From Massariosphaeria phaeospora (Eukaryota > Ascomycota > Dothideomycetes > Pleosporales), in contig JAADJZ010000004.1 in NCBI GenBank assembly GCA_011032825.1, positions 1,984,001-2,048,000 of the forward strand: a stretch of 64,000 bases of DNA, given 5' to 3'. The notes under the pieces are model-generated. The model searched no databases. It was not told the origin of the DNA and saw only the letters and a program-made list of their open reading frames with translations. The position numbers and the translations under genes are program-made. This document shows, in pieces, positions 1 to 12,640 of the stretch (positions are counted from its first letter, which is position 1; each line of letters starts with the position of its first letter).

Positions 1-3000
1 ATATAGTTTGAATTTTCTTTGAGTCTATAAACACACTTTCTTTTAAAATAATAAATCTTAAGTAGCTAGTTTTTGTAACGTGAAATTTACATTTCTTTAA
101 GTAAAGTAGTAGTTAGTACTGCTTTATTTTCTGTAGCACTTTTTTAACATGCTCTTAATGTTTTTCGAGCGTTTTTTTAAAGTATATTAATACGTCGTTT
201 AAGTACGCTATAACAAAAATGTTTAAGTATTTGTATAGTGCTTTATTAATTAGGGCCTAAAACGTAGCTAAGGCATTAGTTAATTTAAATAGCATAACCT
301 AGTACTTATAAAGTCTATATCGAGTTTTAAAAGCTATTAACTATTTGTGCTCTTTTGCAATTTTAATGCGATAGTATCTATTTCGTACGTTAAGTTTCGT
401 AATTTATTTTACTTTTTAAAGTTGATTTACAAGCTTCTAAATAAGCGGTAGTAAGTATTAGTTTTTTTGTGTAACGTTGTTAAGCTGTTAGTAGTTTACG
501 CATAGTTTCAATTCTTCGTTTTTCTTTAGTACAAACAATATTAGCGAAGCTATTAAGCTTTCGCTTGGTTGTATATATTCTCGTTAAATATTTCTTTAAA
601 TGTATTTTTTCAATTCTTTCTGCTAGTCGTGAGTTAGGGAATATATTAGTTTTAGTCGCAGTTTTGTTTTTTCTTTAAAGATAATTTTGTAATTTCATTC
701 TTAGTAGTTTGCTAGGTCGTGCTTTTTGTTTTTCTTAAAAAAGCTTTTAAACTCTATTTGGTATTTAGTAAAAAAGTTTCTAAACTTTTTTTCTTGTTCT
801 TTTAAAAAGTTGGATTGCGGTTTGCTTGTTTTTAGAAGCGCAACTCGTTGTATCTATATAACTTTTATTTGCTAAGAGTTTTTTTTACAGATTCTCGCAA
901 TTTTGTAAAGTAAAATTAAACTAATTCTCTCGTTCTTAGGTAAGCTTTGAATTGTTAAACTATTTTGTAGTACTACAGCGACTTTCTTTTTAAGCCTTTA
1001 GCTACGTATTGTTTTATTTTCTTAATTAACGTTAAAGTTGTGTTTTTGTAGCTAGTTGTACCTAATATACATGTCGAAACTTTTAAAGCTTATAATATTA
1101 ATACACTGTTAGTGTCTAATGCTTGCAACTTTTAACTTAACTTTTTAAGTTTTTAAGTTGATTAAACTGTTTCTATATTCTAGTAGTTGTTCGTTAGCTA
1201 ACACTATTTGTATTAGTTAATTTTTAACTTAGTAAAGTATTCTGTTTCTTTTTACTTATTTTAAAAAAACTAATGCCTAGGCAGCTTTGCTATTAAGTAG
1301 TGCAATAAGCTTTTAGCTTGCAACTTTCGCTTTTACTTTTATGTAATTTTATTTTAGTTGCGTTTTTTGTACGCTTTGTACGGTCGTGCTAAGAGCACTT
1401 ATACTATTCTAACTATAGATCTAGTAGCTCGCTAGTTTTTTGCTAAAAAGGCCTTTAAAGCTTGTTTTTCTAGAATGTTTTATTGTTCGTAGTAGTTGCA
1501 TTTGCTAGCAAAGCATTTCTAAAGCTTTAAAAACTTGTTGTAGTTTTAGTTCTTAAGATTCTATTTCGTTGCATTTTTTTATAGCTTATAGATAGTACAT
1601 TCTGTAGTACAAAAAAGCTAGCGTGCTGCTTAGCACGTATCGTAGTTTTCTATACATAATTCGTTGTTGCATTCTAGGTAGTTCTTGTTTTCTAGACTTA
1701 TAAGCTACTATTCTGTAATATGCTTGCAAAACTAGTATGTTTAACATTTTTTATTGTAACACTGCGCTTATTTGCAGCTACTGCTGTAGTTTTTAAACTA
1801 ATTGTTGTAGTTGTGTACGTAGCATTCTGCTACTGTACACTCGCTGTTTTTAAGCAAAACGTATAATAGTAATTTTAGCTATTGCTAAGCGAAAGTTTTA
1901 TTGTCTACGTAGTATACACAGTTCTTTTTGTTGCACTAGTGCTAAAGTAGGTTTCTGTAATTTTCTTAATTAGCGAACTGTATTTTTTTTTCTGTTAGCT
2001 TTTGTTGTGCTATTGCTGCGTTTGCAACTTTTTATTCTTGTAATTCTTTAATTTAAAGCGTATAAAACCTGTTTTTGCAATACTAAGCAATGTAAGTTTT
2101 CTAGCTGCACATCTAGCATTCGTAGTTCTATAGCTATCCGTTAATCTCTTAAACTTGTAAAGTTAATAGTTCTTTGTTGTTTTAGTTTGTTAGCTTCGTA
2201 ACGTTTTCGAGACTTTCTATTCAAATCTAATTGTTCTTTAATTCTTTAGAGTTTTTTGAGTATAGTGTAGCTACTTGCTGTAGTTAGACTATAGCAATAG
2301 TAGCAGCTTACGCGCCTGCTACCTTCTGTAGTGTTTCTAAGCAGTTTTTGCAAAAGTATTTGTTTTTGCTACATTAAAGACATACTTTATTGTCGTAACG
2401 TTTTTAGAGTTTTTCTTTTGACAATTTGTCTTTAAAGTTTTGTTTTGTTAAAGTAGCGTTCTTTTTATTAAACTGCTTTTGTAGTAGTTTGTTGTTCTAA
2501 ACTCGTTCAACGCTGTCAATATCTATTAGGTTATAGTAATAGATTTTTTTAATCGTAGCTACTAGGCGTATGTATAGTTTAATAGTAAACTTGCGTTTCT
2601 ACTATCGTTGCTATAGTTAGTTGTTAATTTGTACCGCAGTCTTAATCAACTTTCTAAGTTTTTTAAGTTTTTTGTTTTAACTAATTTTATTTTTTACATG
2701 TTTTTTTAGTTCTGCGTAGTAGAACTTGCATAAGCTTTGTTTTTCTACGTTGTCTACTTTAGCCTAAATTTTTTTAAACTTAATTGTGTATTTACTAGCA
2801 GATTTTTTTTGTCGTAGTAGTTTGAGTTTGTTTATTGCTTATTGTGTTTTGTCTACTTTCTTGTAGATCGTATAAAGCTCTTTTTTAAACAATTTCTAGT
2901 TTTCGAAAATGCGTTGCGTGTTTTGCTTTATTTCTTGCTTGCTATTGCTTTTAACATAGTCGTTTGCGTGTAGCTAAAACTACTTTGCTACGTTGTCTTT

Positions 3001-3345
3001 TATGTGCATTCTAGCTGCAAAGATTTTGTTTTGTTTTGTAAAAAAGCTTGTTGCATAGTAACAGTAGTAGAAGTTGATATTCGTAAAAAATAATTGTAGT
3101 GTTTTCTTTTCTCTGCTATATTTCTTTGAAAACAGTGCTTTCGCGGCACTACTAGTTTTTTAACTCTTTAAAATTGCTACTGTTTTTAATAGTTTGCTAA
3201 TTTGCTTGCTTATTTGTTCTATCTAGTTAGCTTGCTTTGCTAGTACCGTTGCTGCGGTGCGTACTAGTGCTTCGGCGCTGCTACTACTTAAGCTTGCTAA
3301 AGTTGTTATATTGTTTTAGTTCTAAACCTAAAGTAGTTAACGTGT
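1..3345 (-). mobile_element. Ty3/Gypsy retrotransposon relic (gag-pol, left-truncated by window)
   Basis: Reverse-strand translation of about 1-560 reads as a Ty3/Gypsy reverse transcriptase: a CVNY-LNNVTQKN block, a KTRY-LYKY block, LTNALATF and a catalytic block reading YLNDVLIY, where YLDDVLIY is usual. A zinc knuckle lies near 2355-2395 as C-x2-C-x4-Y-x4-C; Tyr replaces the usual His, fitting CAY to TAY mutation. Gag-like sequence continues to about 3345. The frame is full of TAG/TAA codons at expected Gln or Trp positions, so it is dead. RNase H and integrase would lie left of base 1. The family differs from the Gypsy at 39357-45320. Confidence 0.85.
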
Positions 3346-3837
3346 TATTAAGAGTGTTCTCTTACCAAAGGTACTAGTATTAGACTCGAAGATTCTGCCT
3401 AAGAAATTGTTCTATGTTCAAAAAGCTTAATAACAATAAAAAAACAATCTCAATTCTATTTTTAAATAGAATAACAAAGTAACAATTTGTTGCCTATAGA
3501 TCTAATCTATGTATAAAATGTACTTAAAAAAGTTAACTACAAAGAATCTAAACTGTAAAAGAAATTTTGCTAATCTATATAGTTTTATAATTCTTTGCTA
3601 AAAGCGTTCTACTTTGCTTGCTACGTTTTGCTACGCCGTAGTACTTGTAGCGCTCGTAGCAACTGTTGCTTAGTATGCTACGTGCTAAGGTTTTGTAGCA
3701 CTCGTAGCGCATTACGTAACTTTTGCTAACCTAAATCTACTTTGCGCGTTGCTGTACTTTCGTTTTGCAAATCTACAAGCTCTAACAACTTTTCTGCGTC
3801 GTTGCTTAGTTTACGATACCTAGTATCGTCTTTGTTT
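3346..3837. other. AT-rich junction between Gypsy relic and hAT-1 copy A
   Basis: No coding signal is visible. By position this should hold the 5' leader and LTR of the Gypsy element, but no second LTR copy is in the window to define it. The stretch 3600-3800 repeats short GTAGCACTCGTAGC-like motifs. The missing 5' TIR and leader of hAT-1 copy A would be expected here and are absent. Confidence 0.4.
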
Positions 3838-6226
3838 GTAACATATAGCCGCTGCGGCGCGCGCGCTGCCAACTCGCAAAGTACTTAAACATTCGAAGAT
3901 GAGATAAAAAAGCGCGTTGATCTATTGCTTGCACTTGCTGCTACCTCTGTTGCTACGTTTGCTACAGAAAGTAAATTGCTTTCTCCTAACGCCAATTTTA
4001 ATGCGCGATTTGAGAATAACTTTGATAAAATCAACTAGGCGCACTTTTTTAATTATATAGCTTTTTTACGTATATAGAAATACAAAAAGTTATAAATCTA
4101 TTGCTACAGCTATTGCGTTTGCTTTTGCTAGTTGCTGCAGCGTATATTCTTTGTATGTGCGTATTGCTACAAAAATAAAATAATTAATAAAAAAAGCACT
4201 AGGTTATATAACGTTACAGCGTTAACTTTTTTTGCTGCTAATTATTTTTAAGCATAAAAAAAAAGCTACTGTTTTACGCTTACAAGTAAATGAATTTTTT
4301 TTTTAAGTAGCTAACGTACGCTATAGCAAGTTATACAAAACAGTATTATAATTTTACAAGCAGTAAGCAACGCGCTAGGCAACTTTAACGTATAGAAATT
4401 TTAAATAGCAGCTATTAAGTAGCTAGTAGCAAACAATTACTTTCTAAAAGAGTTTAAAACGCTTGCTTTTTGTAATATGCTAAAAATAGCTAATCCAAAA
4501 GCTCTTAAAGCACTATAAAAGAATTATTAAAATGTAGCTTAATATACTATGCAACTATTTAACTACTTGCAGCTTTGAGTTATAGCAAACTTGTTTACGG
4601 CGCTAAGTAGAGTAGTAAATAAGTATAAGTTGAGTTAAAGTTGAGTTAGCTTACGTAAGACTTTAGTGCTAACTCAACTTATACCTACGCTAAAACGTTT
4701 TAGCGTAGGTATAGGTTGAGTTAGCATAGACCTCTACAATTCTATATTTTAATATATTTTCTTTTTATAATTATAACAGCTAGTTATAATAGGTTTATTA
4801 ACCTAAAAGTAGTACCTATAACCTAACTTTAACCTACGCTTTAATTACTCTAACTTAACTTTAACCTTAGGTTTGTGCGACTCTAACTTAACTTATACTC
4901 AACGATAAGTACTTTCTACCTATTCGCTAGCGTAGCGCTAAGCAAAATACACTTATCGTTTAACAAGTAAACTGTAAAAAAAAGTAAAAAAAGCTATTTT
5001 AGTATTGTTGCTTACTACGCGGATTTAGCTAGCTGCATTAAAAATCTTTTTATTTTATTTTTTACAGCTATCTAGTGCCTACACAAGTAAAAAAATTGTT
5101 TAAATAATACAAAAAACTTTCTAAAGCTTTAATATTAGCTTGAAAAAAGTAAGTTACTTTGTATTAAATAACGCAGGCAATAACAATATAGTAGTAAACT
5201 GTTTAGCAAAAGTGTATAACTTTAATGCAAATTAATAGCAACTTTGTTGCAGCTTTTATACACTTAATTTTATTAGCTAAATAGTTATGTTTAGAGTAAA
5301 TAGAAACGCTTTTAAAAACGAAGAAACTTAGCATGCTTTTAAAAAGTGTTTGCTGTAAAATTAGCGTAAACATAGCTTTTTAAGTGTACTTATTAATGTT
5401 CTCTACTATATTAAAACGCTTTAATAGTACGATTTGCTATACGGCTTTTAGCAGAAAAAAGCAAAAGCTACAAAAAAGCTATACAAACTAATTAAGCTAA
5501 TTAAGCTAGTAGTAACTAAGTAAAACTCTTTTTACTTAGCATTTAAAAAAGCCGTTTAAAAGCTTAAGAATTTGCTAGATGCTTATATATAGTACTACAT
5601 CAAAAATACGCGTACAGCTGCAGCGTACGCTTCTGCTTGCAAAAATCAAGTAGCTAAGTTTCTAATGTAAATAACGTTAACTAAATTAAGCTTATTAAAT
5701 TAAGCTGTTATTACTTAGTACATTAAAGTTTTACAGCTATTAAAAATAGCTACAAAACGCTTTGAGAGTAGAGGTAATAGTAAAAGATTTAGCGCGTTAC
5801 ATAACGTTATCTCTATATTTAAGTATATACTTAATGCGTACAAGCAGCTTGCGCAGCAATATAAAGCTATTAATTACAACAAAGCAAACTTGCTAAAGAA
5901 TTATTTTGCTATTAATGTACAAGCAGCGTAGTAGAAGCTTTAAAAGTACTAAAAAAAGCTTAATAACTCGCTAGCGTACTACGCTGCTATAGTACTACAC
6001 CTAAATACAAAGTTCTACTACTAAAACTTATAAGCAAATTAACTAGCCTAGATTGCTTTATTAAATACTGCTTTTTAGGCGCTGTAGAGTAAGTATAAAC
6101 TAGATACCTAAAAGAAAATTCGCTTTTGTAAAAAACTTAAAGTTTTTAATATCTAGGCAAGTATTAATCTCTTTACAAATCTAGTACAAAACCAAGCTAC
6201 TATAGATAGTAACAACGAGTTTGAGC
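3838..6226 (+). pseudogene. hAT-1 transposase relic, N-terminal and central part
   Basis: This matches the readable N-terminus of copy C (46011-46223): Ser/Arg/Ala-rich start, an acidic NFDKI segment, then a BED/C2H2-like segment ending with Cys and His positions typical of fungal hAT transposases. RIP has added many stops. MITE1 interrupts it at 4608-4935. Its C-terminus resumes at 12770, beyond the 6.5-kb pogo insertion. It cannot encode a protein. The family's DNA cut-and-paste function is inferred by homology. Confidence 0.75.
4608..4935 (+). mobile_element. MITE1 copy in hAT-1 A, 7-bp target duplication
   Basis: A 328-bp AT-rich element starting TAGAGTAGTAAATA and ending TTCGCTAGCGTAG, flanked by the direct repeat CGCTAAG (4601-4607 and 4936-4942). 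The ends are imperfect inverted repeats sharing an AATAGGTA core. The interior is a nest of TTGAGTTA/TAACTCAA inverted motifs, including a palindrome at about 4672-4725. There is no coding capacity. The transposase that moves it is unknown. Confidence 0.75.
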
Positions 6227-6399
6227 TAACGTAGATTTCTAGCGAGTTGCTTACCTAAGCGAGTTGCTTACCTGCGCTAAGCTTTCTTTTTACTACCTAC
6301 TTTTTTCTTTCTACTACTTTCTCTCTAGCACCTAGTATAGGTTAAAATAACTTAAATTACTTAGAATTAACTGCTGCATCTAACCTACACGTGCGCTTA

Positions 6400-8330
6400 T
6401 TGTGCTCTAGCTCGCCGCAGCGTTTACAGCGTCTTGAAAGCTAGCTGCCCTAATTACTAGCATTACTACGAGCTTTTTTTTTTGCTTTTTTTTTATTACT
6501 GCGCGTTTTAAACGCCTTAAGAGCTGTTAAGCGCACGCTTTTTTTAACTGTAAAAGTACTTTTTTGCTGCACACGCTTTCTCTTGTGCAATTTTTGTTGC
6601 AAAGAAGCTTCGTTAGCAGCTTAAAGTTTAGCAACTTGGTTGCGCAGTAGCAGCACAGAAGCTGCTGCATACTCTGCGCCTTTAAAAAGCTTTGCAAAAG
6701 CATTAACTATTAAAGTAAAAAAGCTATCTACATGCTTTTAAATTTTTTTTCAAATTAGCGTTAATTGCGACCTAAATTCTAAAGTATTGCTTAAGGTTCG
6801 AAACTGCTAGGAACTGTTCTTTACGGTAGGTAATAGTAGAGTGCAAAGCCGCACGTTAAGCTTCGAAATTACTACTTCTAAGTCGAATAGAACTAATTCA
6901 GCACTTTGAAAGCTTTCTTAGATATTGCTCTTTGTAATAAAAGCGTTGTAAGCGCTAATAAAGCATAGCAGGAACTTAAGTTTAGTAATGTAGTTGATTT
7001 AGTTGCGTATTAGATTCTCGGCTTAGCAGCCGTACGCCTTTTTCAAAAGCGCAAAACAGCTAACATTAAGAAGCTGCAGAAAGTGCAACAAGTAAGAAAG
7101 CATGCAAAAAGTAATAATGCTGTTATCTTTGTAGTACTGCTAGAAAGCGAGCGAGTTATAGCTTTTATAGCTGTTAATAAAAAGTAAACGTACTGTTTTA
7201 ACAGTACGTTTCTTTGTATAAGCGTTAAAGTGCTTTAACTACTCTAGACCTAGCTCGTTGTTTGTCTAGCTGTTTTTAGAGACTGCGATAACCTAGTCGC
7301 GAAGTAGGCTATTTTTCTTGTACTAGGCAAAGAGGTAGTTTTTGCTCTAAAAGATAATAAAGAGTAGAATAGCTTACTTTATTGCGTTAACGCCTTGTAC
7401 TACTGTTGTCTACTCTTTGTTACCTTGCTGCACCGTTTTCAGCCGTTCTCGACGCTCTAAGCTAGTAATTACTGCACCCGTTAAGATCTAGCCTATTATA
7501 AAGCTCGTTTTATTAAAGTTGTAAGTATTCTCGTTTACTACGCTGTACTTGGCTTTTATGTTTGCTACAAGCCTAAACTAGTTAGCTACAAGCTTAAAAT
7601 TCTTACAGAAAGCTTTTTTATAGTCGTACTTTTGATTAAACTTGATCTAGAGCTTAGAGTAACGCTTGACGAACAACGTAACCTAGTTCTTTTCAACTAG
7701 TAGCTAGCCTCGCGCTGCGTAGGCTGGTAAATAGGTAGAAGTTGAGTTAAAGTTGAGTTAGCTTACGTTAAACCTCAACTTAACTCTAGCTTTAACTCGC
7801 GCTAGTTACTAAGCAGCTTGAGTAGAAGTTGAGTTAGAGTAGTTAAAGCTTAGAGTTGTAGTTAAGTCTTACATAATATTTACAACCTATATTAATATTA
7901 AGTTTTCTATGTATATTTATTACATTTACTTATTACAGTTTCTTAACTATTTAGGTAACCTTAACTTAACTCTTAACCTAGAGCTTTAACTACTCTAACC
8001 TAACTTCTACCTACGCTAGGTTAACTCTAACTTAACTTTAACCTAAAGTCTGTGCGACTTATAACTTAACCTATACCTATTAATAGGTACTTTCTACCTA
8101 TTCGCTAGCGTAGCGCTACGAGTAGTAGGTTAGCTTTATTCTCTAACTTAGCAAGCCTAAGTAAAAAGCTTTGCGCGTTAAAGTTGATAGCATACTCCTT
8201 GATTACTGTGTCTTCTGTTGAACGGAGCTTTATTAAGTTAAGTATGCAATCGCGTCGTAGGAGTTTTTTAGCAAGCTAATTGCTTAGTGTTTTTTAAAAA
8301 ACGTTGTAGATTAATGCAGCGCGTCGCTAA
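6400..8330 (-). pseudogene. Degraded CENP-B-type pogo transposase
   Basis: The reverse-strand translation is lysine-rich at its C-terminal end (near 6450-6700) and aligns by eye with the better-preserved relative at 29600-31130, including the region preceding the DDE core. RIP stops are dense and MITE2 interrupts it at 7720-8113. It is inferred to have been a nuclear DDE transposase with an N-terminal CENP-B/HTH DNA-binding domain. Confidence 0.6.
7720..8113 (+). mobile_element. MITE2, related to MITE1
   Basis: A 394-bp element beginning TAGGCTGGTAAATAGG and ending TTCGCTAGCGTAG, with flanking CGCTGCG (7713-7719) and CGCTACG (8114-8120). The single mismatch is a G/A transition as RIP makes. 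Inside, TTAAGTTGAG motifs and an inner inverted pair around AAGTCTTACATAATATTT suggest an older element nested within. The same type occurs at about 16783-17176. Confidence 0.7.
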
Positions 8331-8483
8331 AAGAGTGTTGCGTTGCGTTGAATAGCCTAGATCGCAAGCTGTATTTGGCTCTCGTTTGAAGCGCGTAGCG
8401 CGTTGTGTAGTTGAGCTATCGCGTAGTAGAGAGAAAAAAGTAGGTGTTGGTAAGAGGCTTAGCGCAGGTAAGCAACTCGCTTA

Positions 8484-10625
8484 GAGTGCTCGTGCGCTAC
8501 GCGAGCCATTACAGTACACAAGCTACCTCAACTTCAAAACATATAATCTATTCCAACTTTGACACGTCGTTACTCTACTAATATGAATCCAATCAACGCT
8601 GCAATTAAAGCAATTAACTTGCGCGAACCTAGCGCATCTTTCTCGTACCGCCAAGTTGCTAAATAGTTTAGCGTTGATCGCACAACGCTGTTGCAAAGAC
8701 ACTAAAGCACATCGCAGTCTTAGACAAAGTACTACAAACACTAGCAATTACTTAACTTACAACAAGAAGCAGAACTTGTTATATACATAAAAAAATGCAC
8801 TAAGCGAAGCTTGCCACCTACACAAAAGATAGTACGAAATTTCGCAAGTGCAGTTGCAAAATAAAAAGTTTTAAATGCGTAGGTTTCGCGCTTTCTGCAT
8901 CGACACAAGAATAAGCTTACAGTTAAATAAAGCGCTAAGCTTAATCGCAATCGTTACTAAGCTAATTTATATAAAAAATACGACCTATACTTTCAACTAC
9001 TCTATAAAAAAATGCGAGAGTACGATGTAGAGCTAGGCAATACCTACAATATAGATAAAAAAAGCTTTTTCGTTGGCATAACTACACGCACCAAACGCGT
9101 TTTTCTAAAGCAATCTAGCTAGCAAAACTGCGTACAGCGGCTATACAAGATAGCAATAGAAAATAAATTACGCTTCTAGCTTGCGTTTGTAGCGATAGAA
9201 GCTTACTGCCGCTCGCTTTTATCTACGAAAGAAAAGCTAGGTTGCAATCGAGCTAGGTTAACTCTATTAAAGCTAGAAAACACAAAGTTCTTGTTACTAA
9301 CTCAACTTTAAAATAGACGAATAATAATATTAGATTAGCATAGCTTGAGCAGTTGTTTGAGCGCTATACTGCAACGAAAGCGCGTTAGCAATAGCGCTTT
9401 TTTATTGTTAACAGCTACGGCAGCTACATTACGCGCGAGTTTATCAACTACTACAACGCTAAAAAGATCTTTCTTGCTATTTTTTTTCTTTATTTAACTT
9501 ACACTTTACAGCTGCTTGATGTAGTAATGTTCTTGCTACTTTTAAAGCACTATACTTAAGAACTCAACTGCTATCTACACCAATCGCAAGGGCTTATTAG
9601 CGTTAAGAAAAGCAACTTTTTTTCGATATTTTGGTTAGCGTGGGGCAGTACAATGAGGCCGAAGCTTATTTTGAAAAGTTTTCAAGCTACAGGCGTGTAG
9701 CCGATAAATGCAAAGGTTATACTAAAACGCTTTAACACTACTACCTCTAATCAAGATAGAAATACAGAACTGCGAGAGCTAGGTAATGAAAATAGTTGAA
9801 AAGACTTGTAAAAAAATTTGAACGCTGCGGTTGCAGATAAAGGAAAAGCTAAAAGCAAACGCGTTGCTGCTGCATTACACTCTTTACAGGTTCAAAACGA
9901 GCTCTTTTACTACAAAAACAAAAGCCTGCGCGCCGCGATCACTACCAAACAGAAGCATAAAAAGAAAAGTAAAGTTTTTAACTTGCAGCAGCGCAAGGAG
10001 TTTTACAGCAGTGCTATACTATAGAGTTCTTGCAAAGTTCGAGAAGCTCGTACGCGCAAAACGGTTAGACAGCGCAAAAAAAAGCAAGAAAAACTCTAGA
10101 AAACTTACAATCGCGAGCTCAAAGCTGCAGCTACACTATACAAGAAAAAAATAGCAAAAAAAGCAAAGGCGCTGCGGCAAATCGCAAGGAAGCGCGCAGC
10201 GAAAGAGCGTAAAGCAAAGGCTGCAGAACTAGCCGCAGCGCGCGCGCTTAAAAAGCAGCAACGCGACGCTGCAACTTTACAAAAATCTCGCGATACACTA
10301 AACAAAAGCAAGCAAAAAGCTTTACAAAGCGCTGCTTTAAAATCTACAAAAAAGCGTCGTGTTGTAGGTGCTAAAAGTAGTGTTAATGCTGCACCTCTGC
10401 TGCTATCGCTTCCACCTAAAACCACCACGCGCGGCCGCTAAATTAAGGTACTACAAAAATTTAAGTAGTACAAAAGCTGCGCAAGGCTCTATATAGTACT
10501 ACACTAGAAAATCTTATAATAATACAATTTGTATGTAGCTCTACAGCTTTATTTTTGCGCGCGCTAATTTTAGAAAGAGTAGCTCGTGTACTGTAATAGC
10601 TCGTGTACCTAGCGCACAGGCACTC
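8484..10625 (+). mobile_element. Pogo/Fot1-like element, TA target site
   Basis: A 2142-bp element with TIRs starting GAGTGCTCGTGCGCTA and ending with its near complement AGCGCACAGGCACTC. TA lies at 8482-8483 and 10626-10627. The left TA is the one that also borders the 6258-8481 element, so two elements landed at the same TA of an older TIR. Confidence 0.85.
8583..10468 (+). pseudogene. Pogo/Fot1-like DDE transposase relic
   Basis: Starts with an HTH_psq-type segment (MNPINAAIKAI, then SYRQVAK and RTTLLQRH) typical of fungal pogo transposases. The C-terminal third is Lys/Arg/Ala-rich and ends with a KKRRVVGAKS stretch and PPKTTTRGR. Internal stops and at least one length change relative to the 621-codon relative at 17856-19721 show it is inactive. 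A short open stretch on the opposite strand (10105-10428) is its antisense shadow. Confidence 0.8.
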
Positions 10626-10784
10626 TAACGTATCTGTGCGCGTGCCAAGCTACTTCGCGTGCCAAGCTACTTAATACTATTACGAATTAATTAGAATTGA
10701 GGCTGTAGAGCCGCCTATAATTAATATTATCGCAAGATATTTTTCAGGAGTACTATATTGATACTCGCGATTAAATTGTACTAC

Positions 10785-12640
10785 TTATATTTATCTAGAA
10801 GCTTGACGCTGCGGCCGCAACGCGTTAGAATAGCTAGAGTAGCAGATACGCTCTCTAAAGCCTTCGCAGTATTTCTAGTATCAACGCTGCGTTTGTAACG
10901 CTTTTTGCTCTGTAGAAATAGCTGCAAAGCTTTTTTCTTACTTTTTTGTAAAGATTGTAGAGCTTTTGTAGCGTTGCAAGCTTCTTTCTAGCGAGCGCGC
11001 TCTGCTGCCTTTTCTGCTATTTTTTTCTTTCTAGCTACCTTAGCTGCTTCCCGCGCTATACGCTTTTTCTTTGCAATTTTCTTTTTGTATAGCTTAGCTG
11101 CTTTCTTTAGCTCTGCCGTTTCTGCTTTTTAAAGCTGCTACTTCTTTTTCTTTTGCTTTCTAACAGATTAACGAACACGTGCTTCTTTTATTTTTCTTAG
11201 TAACTAGAAAACAGCTCTACTATGATATTCCTAGCGCTGTTAGAAATCTAGAGCTTTGCTTTTCTTCTTGCGCTTCTTCTTAATAGATAGCGCTTACTTA
11301 ATTCTATTTATTTTATGCTTAAGTAGCTTATTCTAAACAAATAGGTAGTAGAGCGATTGGCGAAGCTTCTGTGTATCTTAACTACTTTAATTCTTTACTA
11401 CTAATCGTACAAGCCTATTTATTTTTCTTTAGTTATAATCGCTAAGCCCTAATAAAAAGCTATTGCCTAATTCTTTATTCTGTGCGAACCTATTAAGGAT
11501 AGGCTTAGAATTAGGTAGTAATATGCCTGTAGCTCTAAAAGAGCTAAGAATAGTTAATTCCTTGAAAAAAGCTTTCTACGCATTCTAGAATAGAGAAAAG
11601 AAGTTGCTTTTAGTAATAAAAGCTAGGCCCTAGCTTCTATAAAGGTATTCTAATAGCTCTGCTAAGTAGGCCGTTGATAGAGGCTTAAACATTGCTACAT
11701 CGAGTAGCTAAAGCGTATAAGTCGAATAAAAAAGTAAAATAGCAAAGAGAATCTTATTTTAATTACAGTAGTTGATAAAATCTATAGTAATATAGGATCC
11801 GTAGCTATCTAGAGTTAAGAGTTAATAGAATTGTTGAGTTTTTTCTTTTGTACAGCGATCAAACACCTGCTTAAGCTAGGCAAGTCTAATATCGTTGTTT
11901 GTCTAGCTAGAGAGTAATGAGGTAATAAATACTAAGTGTTCTTTTGCCTAGATATCGTTTACCTAGCTTAATTAAATGCCTTTGTTAGCAGCTTTATAGA
12001 TAAAGCTTAGAAGCAAAGTAGTTTTATTAGCGCATATACATGCTAGAAGTGTAATCTATGCGCAGCTTCTATTCTAAAGCAATGCTCTAACTTTTTTCTT
12101 TTTCTACATTCGTTGGCTGAATATTCTGTTTAATCTGCTTACAATACTAATTATAAAGCCTTTCTCATCTATATTGTACGTATAACGAGAATTTATCTAA
12201 TATTAATCAATCTTGCTATGTAGGAGCTGAAAATAGAAGCAATATTTATTTTCTAAATTAGCTTTGTAGCAATTGCTGTCTATGCCAACTGTTTATTGTA
12301 ATATAAAATAAATGCTGTGCTAGTTGATAAAGCGCGTAACCTAGCTCTTACTAACTAGCTCCTAGGCTATTGTTAATGCGAAATTTCGTATTATCTCTCT
12401 TGTAGAAGGTATATGTTTTTTTAATAATTCTTTAATATACTATACAAGCTCCTGCTCTTGCTGTAAGTTAAGTTTCTGTTAATTAATTTTCTTAGCTTTA
12501 TTAGAGGCCTAAACGCGCTTGTGCCTTTGGAATAACGTAGTTCTGTTAACATTATAGGTAGCAGCGATTTTTCTATACGAGAATAATTCTTCTAGATTCA
12601 AAAATTCGATTGCATCAATTGCATCGTCGATTGCTTTCAT
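10785..12640 (-). pseudogene. Pogo/Fot1-like transposase of the 6229-12767 element
   Basis: The reverse-strand ATG at 12640 opens MKAIDDAIDAIEFLN, then FSYRKIAATYNVNRTTL, a psq/CENP-B helix-turn-helix start shared with the other pogo copies here. The frame is then broken by many RIP stops down to about 10785. The element's TIR lies just upstream of the ATG. The role, cut-and-paste transposition at TA, is inferred from the family. Confidence 0.75.

Larger units (their letters stand above)
6258..8481 (-). mobile_element. Pogo-type element inside the TIR of the 6229-12767 element
   Basis: TIRs start AGCGAGTTGCTTACCTGC (6258) and end with its complement at 8481; TA lies on both sides (6256-6257, 8482-8483). 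It carries a degraded reverse-strand transposase of the CENP-B/Tc5-like HTH clade (about 6400-8330), related to those at 29397-31260 and 16293-17367, and is interrupted by MITE2. Its TIR shares GCGAGTTGCTTACC with the TIR it landed in, so insertion into a related terminal motif is possible. Confidence 0.75.

Noticed and set aside
10105..10428. 107-codon reverse open stretch in AT-rich DNA
   Set aside because: It is the antisense of the Lys/Ala-rich C-terminus of the plus-strand pogo transposase at 8583-10468.
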